From Pantoea agglomerans (GTDB lineage Bacteria; Pseudomonadota; Gammaproteobacteria; Enterobacterales; Enterobacteriaceae), in contig NZ_CP090207.1 of NCBI RefSeq assembly GCF_021397715.1, forward strand, positions 1,612,001-1,676,000: DNA of 64,000 nt, written 5' to 3'. Positions 25,150-33,321 of the stretch are shown one piece after another. How positions within the stretch are numbered: position 1 is the first letter of the stretch; every line of letters begins with the position of its first letter. The translations under genes and the position numbers were made by a program. The notes under the pieces are model-generated. The model was given only the letters and a program-made list of their open reading frames with translations. It was not told the origin of the DNA and did not search any database.

Positions 25150-26490
25150 ATGACAGCCGTAACGAAGTTTATCCCCTATACCCAACGTACTATCAGTAAA
25201 GCCCCTCAATGGGAAAAGTTCACTCCCGAAATGAAACATACCGTTGAGGTGCTGAGTCAGGTATTACCTTTTCGTGTCAATCAATATATCCTCGATGAAC
25301 TTATCGACTGGGATAATATCCCCGATGACCCTATTTTTCGTCTGACATTCCCGCATCGTGAAATGCTGAGGGAAAATGAATTTTCCCAGCTCAGTGATGC
25401 TCTTCGTCAGAATAAAGACGAAGCGACTTTGCAGACGATCATTAATAAGATCCGCCATCGTATGAATCCGCACCCGGCGGGTCAGCTTACACATAATGTT
25501 CCTATGCTCAACGGTGAGGCAGTGCAGGGGCTTCAGCACAAATACAAAGAGACCGTGCTATTTTTCCCTTCTGCAGGTCAAACGTGCCATGCTTATTGCA
25601 CCTTTTGTTTCCGCTGGCCGCAGTTTGTGGGCATGGATGAACTTAAATTTGAGGCGCGCACTTCCGCACTGCTGGTTGAATATCTCAAGCGTCATCCTGA
25701 AGTTTCCGATGTATTAATCACCGGCGGCGATCCAATGATTATGAATGCGCGCGCTCTGGGGGATTATATTCGTCCTCTGCTTATTCCTGAGCTTAGCCAT
25801 ATCAAGAATATTCGTATCGGTACAAAGTCGGTGGCTTACTGGCCGCAGCGCTATGTTACCGATAAAGACGCTGACGATGTATTACGCTTGTTCGAAGAGG
25901 TTGTGGCTGCGGGGAAAAATCTTGCCCTGATGGCACACTATAATCACCCTCAGGAGATCCAGCCTGAAATAGCCCAGACTGCGCTGAAGCGTATTATTGC
26001 CACCGGTGCTACGGTGAGAATGCAATCTCCACTTATCCGCCATATTAATGAAGATCCAAAAGGGTGGGCGACCCTGTGGACGACCGGTGTACGTCTCGGC
26101 GCTATCCCTTATTACATGTTTGTCGAGCGGGATACCGGCCCCAATGAATATTTCGGGCTTCCTCTCTTTAAGGCCTGGGAAATATTCCAGCAAGCTTATC
26201 AGTCGGTATCCGGTTTGGCGAGGACGGTGCGCGGCCCTTCAATGAGTGCCTTCCCCGGTAAAGTCATGATTGATGGGATAACAGAAATCCGTGGCGAGAA
26301 AGTCTTTGCGCTGCAATTTCTTCAGGCGCGTAACCCGGACTGGGTACGTCGGCCCTTCTTTGCCAGATATGATCCGCAGGCCTCGTGGCTGGACCATCTG
26401 CGACCTGCCTTTGGTGAGTCACATTTCTTTTTCGAAAATAAAGACAAAACCACGCCTTTCGAAGAAATGGCCAGAATCGTCACTGTATAA
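25150..26490 (+). CDS. Lysine 2,3-aminomutase-like radical SAM enzyme 2 (KamA family)
   Basis: A 446-residue second KamA-type enzyme, clearly different from the first. The cluster motif is CHAYCTFC (Cys146, Cys150, Cys153), followed by VLITGGDPMIMNA, the strand IPYYMFVERDTG and the PLP region SAFPGKVMIDG. The PLP Lys is kept, but both substrate-contacting aspartates of lysine 2,3-aminomutase are replaced: the YVCD position reads VER, and the Asp seven residues before the Lys is Ser. A basic residue in that pocket suggests a substrate with an acidic or neutral side chain. The ATG at 25150 is preferred over a TTG eight codons upstream. It follows a 130-nt gap after the transporter. Confidence 0.87.
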   Translation: MTAVTKFIPYTQRTISKAPQWEKFTPEMKHTVEVLSQVLPFRVNQYILDELIDWDNIPDDPIFRLTFPHREMLRENEFSQLSDALRQNKDEATLQTIINKIRHRMNPHPAGQLTHNVPMLNGEAVQGLQHKYKETVLFFPSAGQTCHAYCTFCFRWPQFVGMDELKFEARTSALLVEYLKRHPEVSDVLITGGDPMIMNARALGDYIRPLLIPELSHIKNIRIGTKSVAYWPQRYVTDKDADDVLRLFEEVVAAGKNLALMAHYNHPQEIQPEIAQTALKRIIATGATVRMQSPLIRHINEDPKGWATLWTTGVRLGAIPYYMFVERDTGPNEYFGLPLFKAWEIFQQAYQSVSGLARTVRGPSMSAFPGKVMIDGITEIRGEKVFALQFLQARNPDWVRRPFFARYDPQASWLDHLRPAFGESHFFFENKDKTTPFEEMARIVTV

Positions 26491-26507
26491 ACTGCCCGGA
26501 ATTAAAA

Positions 26508-27317
26508 ATGATACCTGAATATGAAGTCTATGCGCTGCGCTACGCAGAGCATAAAAACCGATCGCGTAATGAAAACTTTATTTCGCACGATGAACACGAT
26601 AACAGTGATATGCCGCTGGATTTTTATTGCTGGTTAATTCGCCATGAAAATACCTTGCTGATGGTGGATACCGGATTTAATCGCGAGCTGGCCGTGAAAC
26701 GTGATCGACATTATTACGGTTCGCCAGAGTCGCTGTTGCAAAAGCTGGATGTTGACGCAAACCGCATTGGAAAAGTTATTGTCACGCATATGCATTATGA
26801 CCATATCGGCAATCTGAAGGCCTTTCCCAATGCCACGCTGTATATGCAGGAAAAAGAGATGCATTACTGCACCGGCAGACACATGCTGCACCGCTATGTG
26901 AGAGCGCCTTATGATCCCGAAAATATTGCCAATGCGGTTTATCGTCTGCATCAAGGTAAAGTGCGCTATGTCGGCAGGCATGAGGAAATTTTACCGGGTA
27001 TTCATACGCAGCTTGTGGGGGGGCACACCGCAGGGTTGCAAATTGTCACGGTAAATACAGCGCGTGGCAAAATTGTCCTGGCCAGCGATTCTGCGCATTA
27101 CTGGCACCATGTCGATGCCTCAACGCCGTTTCCAATCGTGATGGACATTCCCGACATGCTGGCGGCGCATAATACCCTGAAGCAGCTTGCATCCGACCTT
27201 ACCTGCATTATTCCCGGCCATGATCCCCAGGTGCGAACGTTATTCCCGCGCTTTAAGGGCGAAGAAAATATTGTACAACTCCACCTTCCGCCAGAAGGAG
27301 AGATCCGTGCGCGTTAA
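26508..27317 (+). CDS. Metallo-beta-lactamase-fold hydrolase (AHL-lactonase-like)
   Basis: A 269-residue MBL-fold protein with the zinc motif HMHYDH at residues 94-99, the family lead LLMVDTGFNRE, a later LVGGHTAGLQ His, an Asp in VLASDSAHYW and a C-terminal IIPGHDPQ. The order and spacing match the AttM/AiiA-type N-acyl homoserine lactonase group, which includes lactone and ester hydrolases. Here, between an aminomutase and a flavoprotein, it more likely hydrolyses or closes a lactone or ester intermediate than quenches signals, although neither is shown. Its 3' end overlaps the next gene by 11 nt. Confidence 0.86.
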   Translation: MIPEYEVYALRYAEHKNRSRNENFISHDEHDNSDMPLDFYCWLIRHENTLLMVDTGFNRELAVKRDRHYYGSPESLLQKLDVDANRIGKVIVTHMHYDHIGNLKAFPNATLYMQEKEMHYCTGRHMLHRYVRAPYDPENIANAVYRLHQGKVRYVGRHEEILPGIHTQLVGGHTAGLQIVTVNTARGKIVLASDSAHYWHHVDASTPFPIVMDIPDMLAAHNTLKQLASDLTCIIPGHDPQVRTLFPRFKGEENIVQLHLPPEGEIRAR

Positions 27318-29157
27318 TCATCTCGCTATTATTGGTTTTGGTCCTCGTGGCCTGAATGTCCTTGACCGTATTATCGAAAATGTCATTAACGATGCTATTC
27401 AGGATCCTATTCACCTGCATATTATTAATCCGGGAAATCCGGGGCAGGGGAGCCATCCGGCAGAACAACCTGAGCATTTATTGGTGAATACGGTCTCCTC
27501 TCAAATCACCTTGTTTGCAGGTAACAGCCAGGCATTGAAGGCCGGAGGCGAATCGTTTATTCAGTGGGCAAAAACGGCGGGTTACCGGCGTGATAACGAT
27601 ACCTTTACGCAAAATGGCGTCGGGGCAGAGCTGACGGATATGGAGTATTTGCCCCGATCGCTGCTGGGTGAATACCTCACGGATTACTATCAGCGTTTGC
27701 TTAAGCTTTTACCGGAAAATATCACGATTACCGAATATCGTCAGTTTGCCGTAAACCTGACTAAAGACGAACGTTTTACCGTCACTCTGCAAGACGGAAA
27801 ACGTATTGCCTGTGATTTCGTTTTCCTGACCACCGGGCACGGATACCGTAAACCCACGCACAGCGATAGCCATTTTTCAGCATTTTGCGAGCGTCATCGT
27901 GATCGCAATCCGCTGCTGGCTTATCACGCTTCTCCCTATCCGGTTAAGCGGCTTGATACGCTTTCGGCAAAATGCCGGGTGCTTATTCAGGGATTCGGCC
28001 TGACGGCGCATGACACGATTTCGGCGCTGACCCTCGGGCGCGGGGGACGCTATATCAAATCCGGTGACGGGCTTGAATATATCGCCTCGGGAAGGGAGCC
28101 GGAAATAGTGCTCTCCTCACGCCAGTGTCTGCCGTTTGCGGGCAGGGGTATTAATCAGAAGGGGCTAACCGGTCGTCATGCCGGGCAATTTCTGACGCCT
28201 GCGGTGGTAGAGGCGATCGCTGCCAGCAATATTGCCGAACGGAATTCAAAACAGATCGATTTCCAATCGCAGATATTGCCCCTCTTAATTAAAGAGATGG
28301 CTTATGCCTGGCAGTGCGCGCTGATGCAGACACGGCTGGATCCGGAGACATTCAGCGCCGACGAACATGTTGTTGCGCAGATTGAGCAGGTGCTCTGGCC
28401 GCTGCGCAACCAGACCTTTGATGACTACCCGTCCTGGTGTGCATTCTTCCTTGAGATGGTTAATCATGACCTGCAACAGGCTAAATCAGGCAATATGAAC
28501 AGCCCGTTAAAGGCGGCGACCGATGTATTGCGCGATGTGCGGGAAGCCTTGCGCCGGGCGGTTGAATGGAACGGGCTGACACCAGAATCACACCGTTACT
28601 TTATCGAATCCTTTAATCCGATTATTAATCGCATCTCTTTCGGCCCTCCGCTGCGCAGAAACCAGGAGCTACTCGCCTTGTTTGCGGCCGGTGTCGTCAC
28701 ACTGGGTGGCGGTCCGGCGACCGGGATTGTTTGCGATGAAAGCCAGTCCCGCTTCGTACTGCGCGGCCAGTTTACCCGGCAAAATTACCAGAGCCCGGTA
28801 GACGCCATTATTATCGCCAGACTCGACGCATATTCCCCTCTGACGGATGGCAGCGAGCTTACTCGTAATCTGCTCAGGAACGGACTCATTACGCCTTATA
28901 TGAACGGTGATTATCATCCGGGGGGGATGGCGGTAGACAGAGAGCTGCATCCGATTAATGCCAGCGGAGTGGCCGACGAAAATCTTTGGGCGATCGGTTT
29001 CCCCGTCGAAGGTCCACATTACTATACCCACGCCTTGCCTCGCCCACATTTGCCCTCGCGACAGTTTGAGGATGCGAATATCAGCGTGAAGAGTTGCCTG
29101 CGCCGTCTCGTCCGTCAGGAATATCCGCTCACGACACCGGTGGAGGCATCAGCATGA
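27307..29157 (+). CDS. Large FAD/NAD(P)-binding protein (NAD_binding_9-like)
   Basis: A 616-residue flavoprotein. The dinucleotide fold opens at the very N-terminus (HLAIIGFGPRGLNVLDRII, GxGxxG). Family motifs include EHLLVNTVSSQITLF, then FLTTGHGYRKP in the second nucleotide-binding stretch, and a late AGVVTLGGGPATGIV. Proteins of this FAD/NAD(P) family occur in natural-product and amino-acid-modification clusters and are often annotated only by fold. The start is GTG at 27307, inside the previous gene, preceded by AAGGAG. It ends with an ATGA overlap onto the cupin gene. N- or C-oxidation of the amino acid scaffold is possible but unproven. Confidence 0.78.
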   Translation: MRVNHLAIIGFGPRGLNVLDRIIENVINDAIQDPIHLHIINPGNPGQGSHPAEQPEHLLVNTVSSQITLFAGNSQALKAGGESFIQWAKTAGYRRDNDTFTQNGVGAELTDMEYLPRSLLGEYLTDYYQRLLKLLPENITITEYRQFAVNLTKDERFTVTLQDGKRIACDFVFLTTGHGYRKPTHSDSHFSAFCERHRDRNPLLAYHASPYPVKRLDTLSAKCRVLIQGFGLTAHDTISALTLGRGGRYIKSGDGLEYIASGREPEIVLSSRQCLPFAGRGINQKGLTGRHAGQFLTPAVVEAIAASNIAERNSKQIDFQSQILPLLIKEMAYAWQCALMQTRLDPETFSADEHVVAQIEQVLWPLRNQTFDDYPSWCAFFLEMVNHDLQQAKSGNMNSPLKAATDVLRDVREALRRAVEWNGLTPESHRYFIESFNPIINRISFGPPLRRNQELLALFAAGVVTLGGGPATGIVCDESQSRFVLRGQFTRQNYQSPVDAIIIARLDAYSPLTDGSELTRNLLRNGLITPYMNGDYHPGGMAVDRELHPINASGVADENLWAIGFPVEGPHYYTHALPRPHLPSRQFEDANISVKSCLRRLVRQEYPLTTPVEASA

Positions 29158-29657
29158 CTGAACAGCACGTCTTACAGCCGGGAAACTTGCGTTCATTCAG
29201 TCGCTATCTGGAGGATAACCAGCGGCCTCGCGAAGAGAGCGTCATCTGGAAGCAGTCATCTATTTTGCAGGCCCTGCAAACTGAAGAATTCACGGCCCGT
29301 GGTGCACTGTTTCTTGAAAATCCCCATCGCGAGAAGCAGGGAGAAACCTTGCATGATCTGTCTGTCACCGTTCAGGTTATTCCTGCCGGCGACCGCACTA
29401 CGCCACACTCTCACTCTTTCTGGCATCTGTACGTGGTGATATCCGGAAAGGGGGAACTGGTGCTGGATAATAACTCCCCGACGCCGTTTGCCAGCGGTGA
29501 CGTTATATATGTGCCGGCATGGAGTGAGCATCAGTTTATTAATCAGGAGGATGAAAATCTGGTTTTGTATGTGATCCAGAATTTGCCGGGTATGGCAAAG
29601 CAGGGAACATTATTACGAAACGATGGAGATAAAACCTACTCGCCTCATTCGAAATAA
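29154..29657 (+). CDS. Cupin-domain protein
   Basis: A 167-residue single-domain cupin. Motif 1 is TTPHSHSFWHLYVVISGKGE (His residues for a metal) and motif 2 is FASGDVIYVPAWSEHQF. It resembles the cupin half of gentisate-dioxygenase-like proteins. The metal site looks complete, so it could be a dioxygenase, isomerase or epimerase. It is translationally coupled to the FAD protein (ATGA overlap after GGAGG), which suggests they act on consecutive intermediates. Confidence 0.82.
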   Translation: MTEQHVLQPGNLRSFSRYLEDNQRPREESVIWKQSSILQALQTEEFTARGALFLENPHREKQGETLHDLSVTVQVIPAGDRTTPHSHSFWHLYVVISGKGELVLDNNSPTPFASGDVIYVPAWSEHQFINQEDENLVLYVIQNLPGMAKQGTLLRNDGDKTYSPHSK

Positions 29658-29683
29658 ATTACTTAATTATTAAAGGTATCATC

Positions 29684-30952
29684 ATGGCTGAAATATCTTC
29701 GTCTCCGTCGCTGAGCGCATCAAAAGTAATGACGCACATCTTCTTACCGTTTGCTTTCGGACATTGTACGTCATTTCTGTTCAGGAATATTAATGCGGTA
29801 TTAGCACCCTTTTTGATTTCGGCAATGTCGCTGTCGGCCGGGCAGCTCGGCATTTTATCCAGTGCGTATTTCTTCTCATTTTCTCTGGCGCAGTTGCCTG
29901 TCGGGCTGGCGCTTGATCGTTATGGTCCGAAACGTGTGCAGCTTACTCTGCTTGGCGTGGCGGTGGCTGGGGCAGTGCTGTTTGGTATCGGGCACAGCTT
30001 CACCACCTTATTGCTGGCGAGAATACTCATCGGGCTGGGGTTGGCGGCATGTTTTATGGGCTCAATTAAAGTGCTGTCATTTTGGGTGCCGGTAGGCAAA
30101 TTACCCTCGATTCATGGGTATCTTCTGGCGGCAGGCGGACTGGGCGCGATGTTGTCAACCTTGCCGGTTGCCTGGCTGGTAGGATTTATCTCCTGGCGGA
30201 TGCTTTTTTTTGTCATGGCAGGCATCACGCTGATGGTGATGTTGGCCATCGCCTTGTGGGTACCGAAAGATCCTGTTGAACACAAAATGGTGAAGTGGCC
30301 GAGCCTCGCCTCATTGCTTGAGGTATATAAAAACCGGGCGTTTCGCAAAGTGATTAGTCTGTTGCTGCTCCCGCACACTGTCGCTTTTGGTTTGCAGGGA
30401 CTGTGGATGGGCAAATGGTTGCAGGATGTCGGGCAGTACAGCATCGCGGAAACCTCCGTTTATCTTTTCATTGGCATGGGCGCGGTCGTGGTGGGGTCAT
30501 TGTCCGTGGGAGCGGTAACACAATGGGCCGGAAAATTTAACATTAAACCGCTGGACGTGGGGGGAATCGGTATTGCGCTGTTTTTGGCCGTGCAGGTGCT
30601 TTGTGCATTAAATATCGTGCCTTTGCTTCCCGCATTGTCGATAGGCTTCACACTCATCGGCACCATCGCTGGCCTTGAATACACCATCGTCGCGCAAAAT
30701 GTGTCACCGGCAATGACCGGCCGCGCGGCAACCTGTCTCAATCTGCTTATCTTGTTCGGTGCCTTTCTCACGCAAACGTTGTTCGGGGTGATCATTGGAT
30801 TCTGGCCAATGGATGTCGCAGGCCATTATCCGCAAATAGCCTATCAGGCCGCGTTTGGTTTTATGATCCTCCTGCAGGCACCAGGCTTCTTCAAATGGCT
30901 CGTGGGTGTGATTAAGCGTGGCTCACTCAAGACGGCGGATGACAGCTTATGA
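29684..30952 (+). CDS. MFS transporter
   Basis: A 422-residue, roughly 12-helix major facilitator. The loop 2-3 motif reads GLALDRYGPKRVQ, matching the family G-x-x-x-D-R-x-G-x-R/K pattern. It is most like the broad group of small-acid and drug transporters in the MFS_1 family. It is a second transporter in the cluster besides the flippase-like protein, so one may import a precursor and the other export product. Its 3' end overlaps the GST gene by 4 nt. Confidence 0.87.
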   Translation: MAEISSSPSLSASKVMTHIFLPFAFGHCTSFLFRNINAVLAPFLISAMSLSAGQLGILSSAYFFSFSLAQLPVGLALDRYGPKRVQLTLLGVAVAGAVLFGIGHSFTTLLLARILIGLGLAACFMGSIKVLSFWVPVGKLPSIHGYLLAAGGLGAMLSTLPVAWLVGFISWRMLFFVMAGITLMVMLAIALWVPKDPVEHKMVKWPSLASLLEVYKNRAFRKVISLLLLPHTVAFGLQGLWMGKWLQDVGQYSIAETSVYLFIGMGAVVVGSLSVGAVTQWAGKFNIKPLDVGGIGIALFLAVQVLCALNIVPLLPALSIGFTLIGTIAGLEYTIVAQNVSPAMTGRAATCLNLLILFGAFLTQTLFGVIIGFWPMDVAGHYPQIAYQAAFGFMILLQAPGFFKWLVGVIKRGSLKTADDSL

Positions 30953-31563
30953 TCAGGCTCTACGGTTGCCGCACGTCGTCTGCGACGAACAGGGTACGCA
31001 TTGCATTGCGTTTAAAAGACATTAGCTATCAATATGTTGAGGTCGATTTACAACAGGGGGAGCATCTTACCTCCTCTTACCGCGAACTCAATGCACAAAG
31101 AAAGCTGCCGTTGTTAATGCACAACGGTCAGATATTGACGCAGTCACTGGCCATTATCGAATACCTGAACGATATCCGTGCCGGGCACGACTTACTGCCT
31201 CGCGATCCGCTGGAGCGGGCCGCCTGCCGGAGTTTTGCCTCGCTGTTCGCGGCCGATTATCACCCGCTGATCACCCGTCGTGTGGCAGACAGACTGCGTG
31301 CGTCTGACATGACCGAAACCGATATCAGTCAGTGGAAGCTGCATTGGCTGGACGAATCCCTGCAAGTGGCAGAAGAAACCTTGTCGCAGAGAGCCGTACA
31401 CCAGCCGTTTTGCTGTGGTGCTTCTCCTGTGATGGCGGATATATGTCTTTTTGCTCAGTGTGAGTCGGCGCGTAAACAGGGGATAGATCTGAGCCATCAC
31501 AAGTTGCTCTTCGGCATTTATGCGTTGTGTTATGAGCTTGATGCTTTCCACGAGGTTCCATAA
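30949..31563 (+). CDS. Glutathione S-transferase family protein, zeta/maleylacetoacetate-isomerase-like
   Basis: A 204-residue GST. The N-terminal thioredoxin-fold domain begins MIRLYGCRTSSATNRVRIAL, with the SSxxxRVRIAL motif of zeta-class enzymes, and contains QILTQSLAIIEYLND with the glutathione-binding Ser. The C-terminal helical domain is slightly short. Zeta GSTs isomerise cis-trans double bonds such as maleylacetoacetate, using glutathione. It is coupled to the MFS gene, so it belongs to the cluster's pathway or to its detoxification step. Confidence 0.85.
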   Translation: MIRLYGCRTSSATNRVRIALRLKDISYQYVEVDLQQGEHLTSSYRELNAQRKLPLLMHNGQILTQSLAIIEYLNDIRAGHDLLPRDPLERAACRSFASLFAADYHPLITRRVADRLRASDMTETDISQWKLHWLDESLQVAEETLSQRAVHQPFCCGASPVMADICLFAQCESARKQGIDLSHHKLLFGIYALCYELDAFHEVP

Positions 31564-31650
31564 AGAACATTGGGCGCTGCCGGGTGGCGGGTTCAGAAAA
31601 ATGGGCTTCAGCGTTGAGGCCAATATCTACAATAAACAGAGAAGTCAGAA

Positions 31651-32361
31651 ATGAATACGTTTAAAAAAACAGCAGTGGCGATGGCATTTTTACTGGCAAA
31701 CGGTGCGGCGCATGCTGCACAGGCAGAGAAAATCAGCGACCCGCTGAAATGGCCCGCACAGTGTGATGAAGTCAGGTTTTCTGACAGCGACCTGAGCCTG
31801 GACAGATTGCCAGATATGGATCCGCAAAAGGCCAGCCCGGAGCAACTTGCCGCGATTAAAAAAATCAGTGCCGGACCGCGCGGTTGTATTTTCGGGCCGT
31901 TTTCAGTGTTACTGAGAAGCCCGGAATTACTGACGCGTGTTCAGATGCTGGGTGAGCACGTGCGTTTCACTTCCGAATTGCCTAAACGCATCCGTGAGTT
32001 CGCCATTCTGATTGCCGGACGTGAAATGCAATCGCCCTACGAGTGGTATATCCATGAGCCGATTGCCTTACGCTCAGGGGTGACCCGTGAAACTGCCGAT
32101 GCCCTGGCGGCACAGCGCAGACCTCCGCATATGACCCACGATGAAGCCATTACCTATCAGTTTGTCACCGAACTTCATAAAACTCATATGGTGCAGGATG
32201 CCACCTATGACGCATTCAAAGCGCGTTTTGGAGAGTCGGGTGTGGTTGAGCTGACCGCGCTGGACAGTTATTTCGGGCTACTTGCCCAGGAACTTAACGT
32301 CGCGCGCACGGCAGCACCGGAAAATGTACAGCTTCCTTTCAACCCACCCTGGAAATCATAA
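31651..32361 (+). CDS. Exported carboxymuconolactone-decarboxylase-family protein
   Basis: A 236-residue protein with a clear Sec signal peptide (MNTFKKTAVAMAFLLANGAA, then HA-AQA). The CMD core contains RVQMLGEHVRFTSELPKRIRE and EWYIHEPIALRSGVT, the His-containing family motif. The AhpD-type CxxC is absent, so peroxidase activity of that kind is not expected. A periplasmic member in a biosynthetic cluster is unusual. It may process the product after export or protect the envelope. Confidence 0.83.
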   Translation: MNTFKKTAVAMAFLLANGAAHAAQAEKISDPLKWPAQCDEVRFSDSDLSLDRLPDMDPQKASPEQLAAIKKISAGPRGCIFGPFSVLLRSPELLTRVQMLGEHVRFTSELPKRIREFAILIAGREMQSPYEWYIHEPIALRSGVTRETADALAAQRRPPHMTHDEAITYQFVTELHKTHMVQDATYDAFKARFGESGVVELTALDSYFGLLAQELNVARTAAPENVQLPFNPPWKS

Positions 32362-32370
32362 GGCTGCACG

Positions 32371-32628
32371 ATGTCACTTACTATTACTGAAGAGTGTATC
32401 TACTGTGATATTTGCCGTCCGGCGTGCCCTAACAGCGCGATTTCCGCAGGAGATGAACTGTATGTGATTAACCCAAACCTTTGCACTGAATGTGTGGGTC
32501 ATTATGATGAACCACAATGTCAGCAAGTGTGTCCGGTGGAATGTATTCCGCTGTTACCCGAACTAGCCGAAAGCAAAGAAAAACTTTGGGAGAAATATAC
32601 GCTAATCACCGGGTCGGTTGTTTCCTGA
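32371..32628 (+). CDS. YfhL-like 2[4Fe-4S] ferredoxin
   Basis: An 85-residue ferredoxin with two clusters: CIYCDICRPAC (C-x2-C-x2-C-x3-C) and CTECVGHYDEPQCQQVC followed by PVEC, the long insertion typical of the Allochromatium/YfhL type. It is 9 nt after the CMD gene and is the last gene before the tRNA-Asn. Low-potential ferredoxins of this kind can reduce radical SAM enzymes, and two are encoded in the same cluster, so it may be their dedicated electron donor. Confidence 0.9.
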   Translation: MSLTITEECIYCDICRPACPNSAISAGDELYVINPNLCTECVGHYDEPQCQQVCPVECIPLLPELAESKEKLWEKYTLITGSVVS

Positions 32629-32756
32629 TATAGAAGTCCTGACAAAAAATACGCCGAGGCGCAATGCCGGCCAGTTAAGCCTGACTGACTTTTTTATCCA
32701 GTATCTGTGCTTTCCCGGTAAGAGAAATTGCCGTAAAGGAGGGAGAAATTATCACA

Positions 32757-32788
32757 AAGCCCGCTCAGGTTTCCCTGAGCGGGCTTTT
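32757..32788 (-). terminator. Intrinsic terminator of tRNA-Asn copy 2
   Basis: The same GC-rich hairpin as at the other tRNA-Asn genes (AAGCCCGCTCAGG / CCTGAGCGGGCTT), lying immediately 3' of the tRNA. It may also stop plus-strand transcripts from the biosynthetic cluster, since the stem is followed by TTTT on that strand. Confidence 0.85.
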
Positions 32789-32811
32789 CTAAATCTGGCT
32801 CCTCTGACTGG
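32784..32811. repeat. Right att-like direct repeat in tRNA-Asn copy 2
   Basis: This is the partner of the repeat at 18823-18850: 28 of 28 nt identical, comprising 12 nt of 3' flank and the last 16 nt of the tRNA. The two other tRNA copies differ from it in the flank, which ties this copy specifically to the left repeat. Confidence 0.75.
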
Positions 32812-32871
32812 ACTCGAACCAGTGACATACGGATTAACAGTCCGCCGTTCTACCGACTGAACTACAGAGGA
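32796..32871 (-). tRNA. tRNA-Asn (GTT), copy 2
   Basis: A 76-nt tRNA with encoded CCA and anticodon GTT, apparently identical in sequence to the copies at 6321 and 36849. Its 3' end faces the biosynthetic island. Confidence 0.97.
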
Positions 32872-32888
32872 ATCGGTTGATGGCGCGC

Positions 32889-32916
32889 AGTTTACTGATT
32901 TCTGCCGCAGGCGCAA
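32889..32916 (-). promoter_or_regulatory. Candidate promoter of tRNA-Asn copy 2
   Basis: On the minus strand TTGCGC (32911-32916) and TAAACT (32889-32894) are spaced by 16 nt, about 18 nt upstream of the tRNA. The match is weaker than at the other two copies. Confidence 0.5.
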
Positions 32917-33139
32917 TGGCCTTTTTCACCGGATGCGATCGATTGCAGAAAGCGTAATCAGTTCCCGCTCCTGCCTGGCAGCCAAAAAGCGCTGCGCTCA
33001 CACAGGACTTCTCTTCATCGCCCTTGCGCCTCAGGGACGGCTGCTAAACTTACTGGCTTATCAGTAACGATTCAGCACCGATTCTCACTGGCGAGACGCT
33101 GATCAATCAGCCGCTCGCGCGCTTAAAAAGGAGAAACCG

Positions 33140-33304
33140 ATGACAGAGCGTCCACACTATCCTCAGCAGCGACCAGCGCAAACCGGGTTTGCTGGCTCAG
33201 TAACAAGGCAGCCAAAACCTCATCACAGTGAAGAGCGTTACCAGCGCTCTGACCATTCGAAAGAGAAAACCGCCATCACGAGCGGCCGCATCAAAAGTCT
33301 CTGA
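33140..33304 (+). CDS. Small hydrophilic protein of unknown function
   Basis: A 54-codon frame starting MTERPHYPQQRPAQTGFAGS, rich in His, Arg, Lys, Ser and Gln and with no hydrophobic segment. AAGGAG stands 6 nt before the ATG, and the stop is 17 nt upstream of the isomerase homologue's ATG, so the two may be co-transcribed. It looks intrinsically disordered. No family was recognised, and it could be a leader peptide. Confidence 0.5.
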   Translation: MTERPHYPQQRPAQTGFAGSVTRQPKPHHSEERYQRSDHSKEKTAITSGRIKSL

Positions 33305-33321
33305 CAGGTGAAGGAGGAAAA

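Noticed and set aside
32880..32957. 25-codon frame with a lipobox-like FFTGC
   Set aside because: It starts at the 5' edge of tRNA-Asn copy 2 and covers that gene's promoter, and no ribosome site precedes it.
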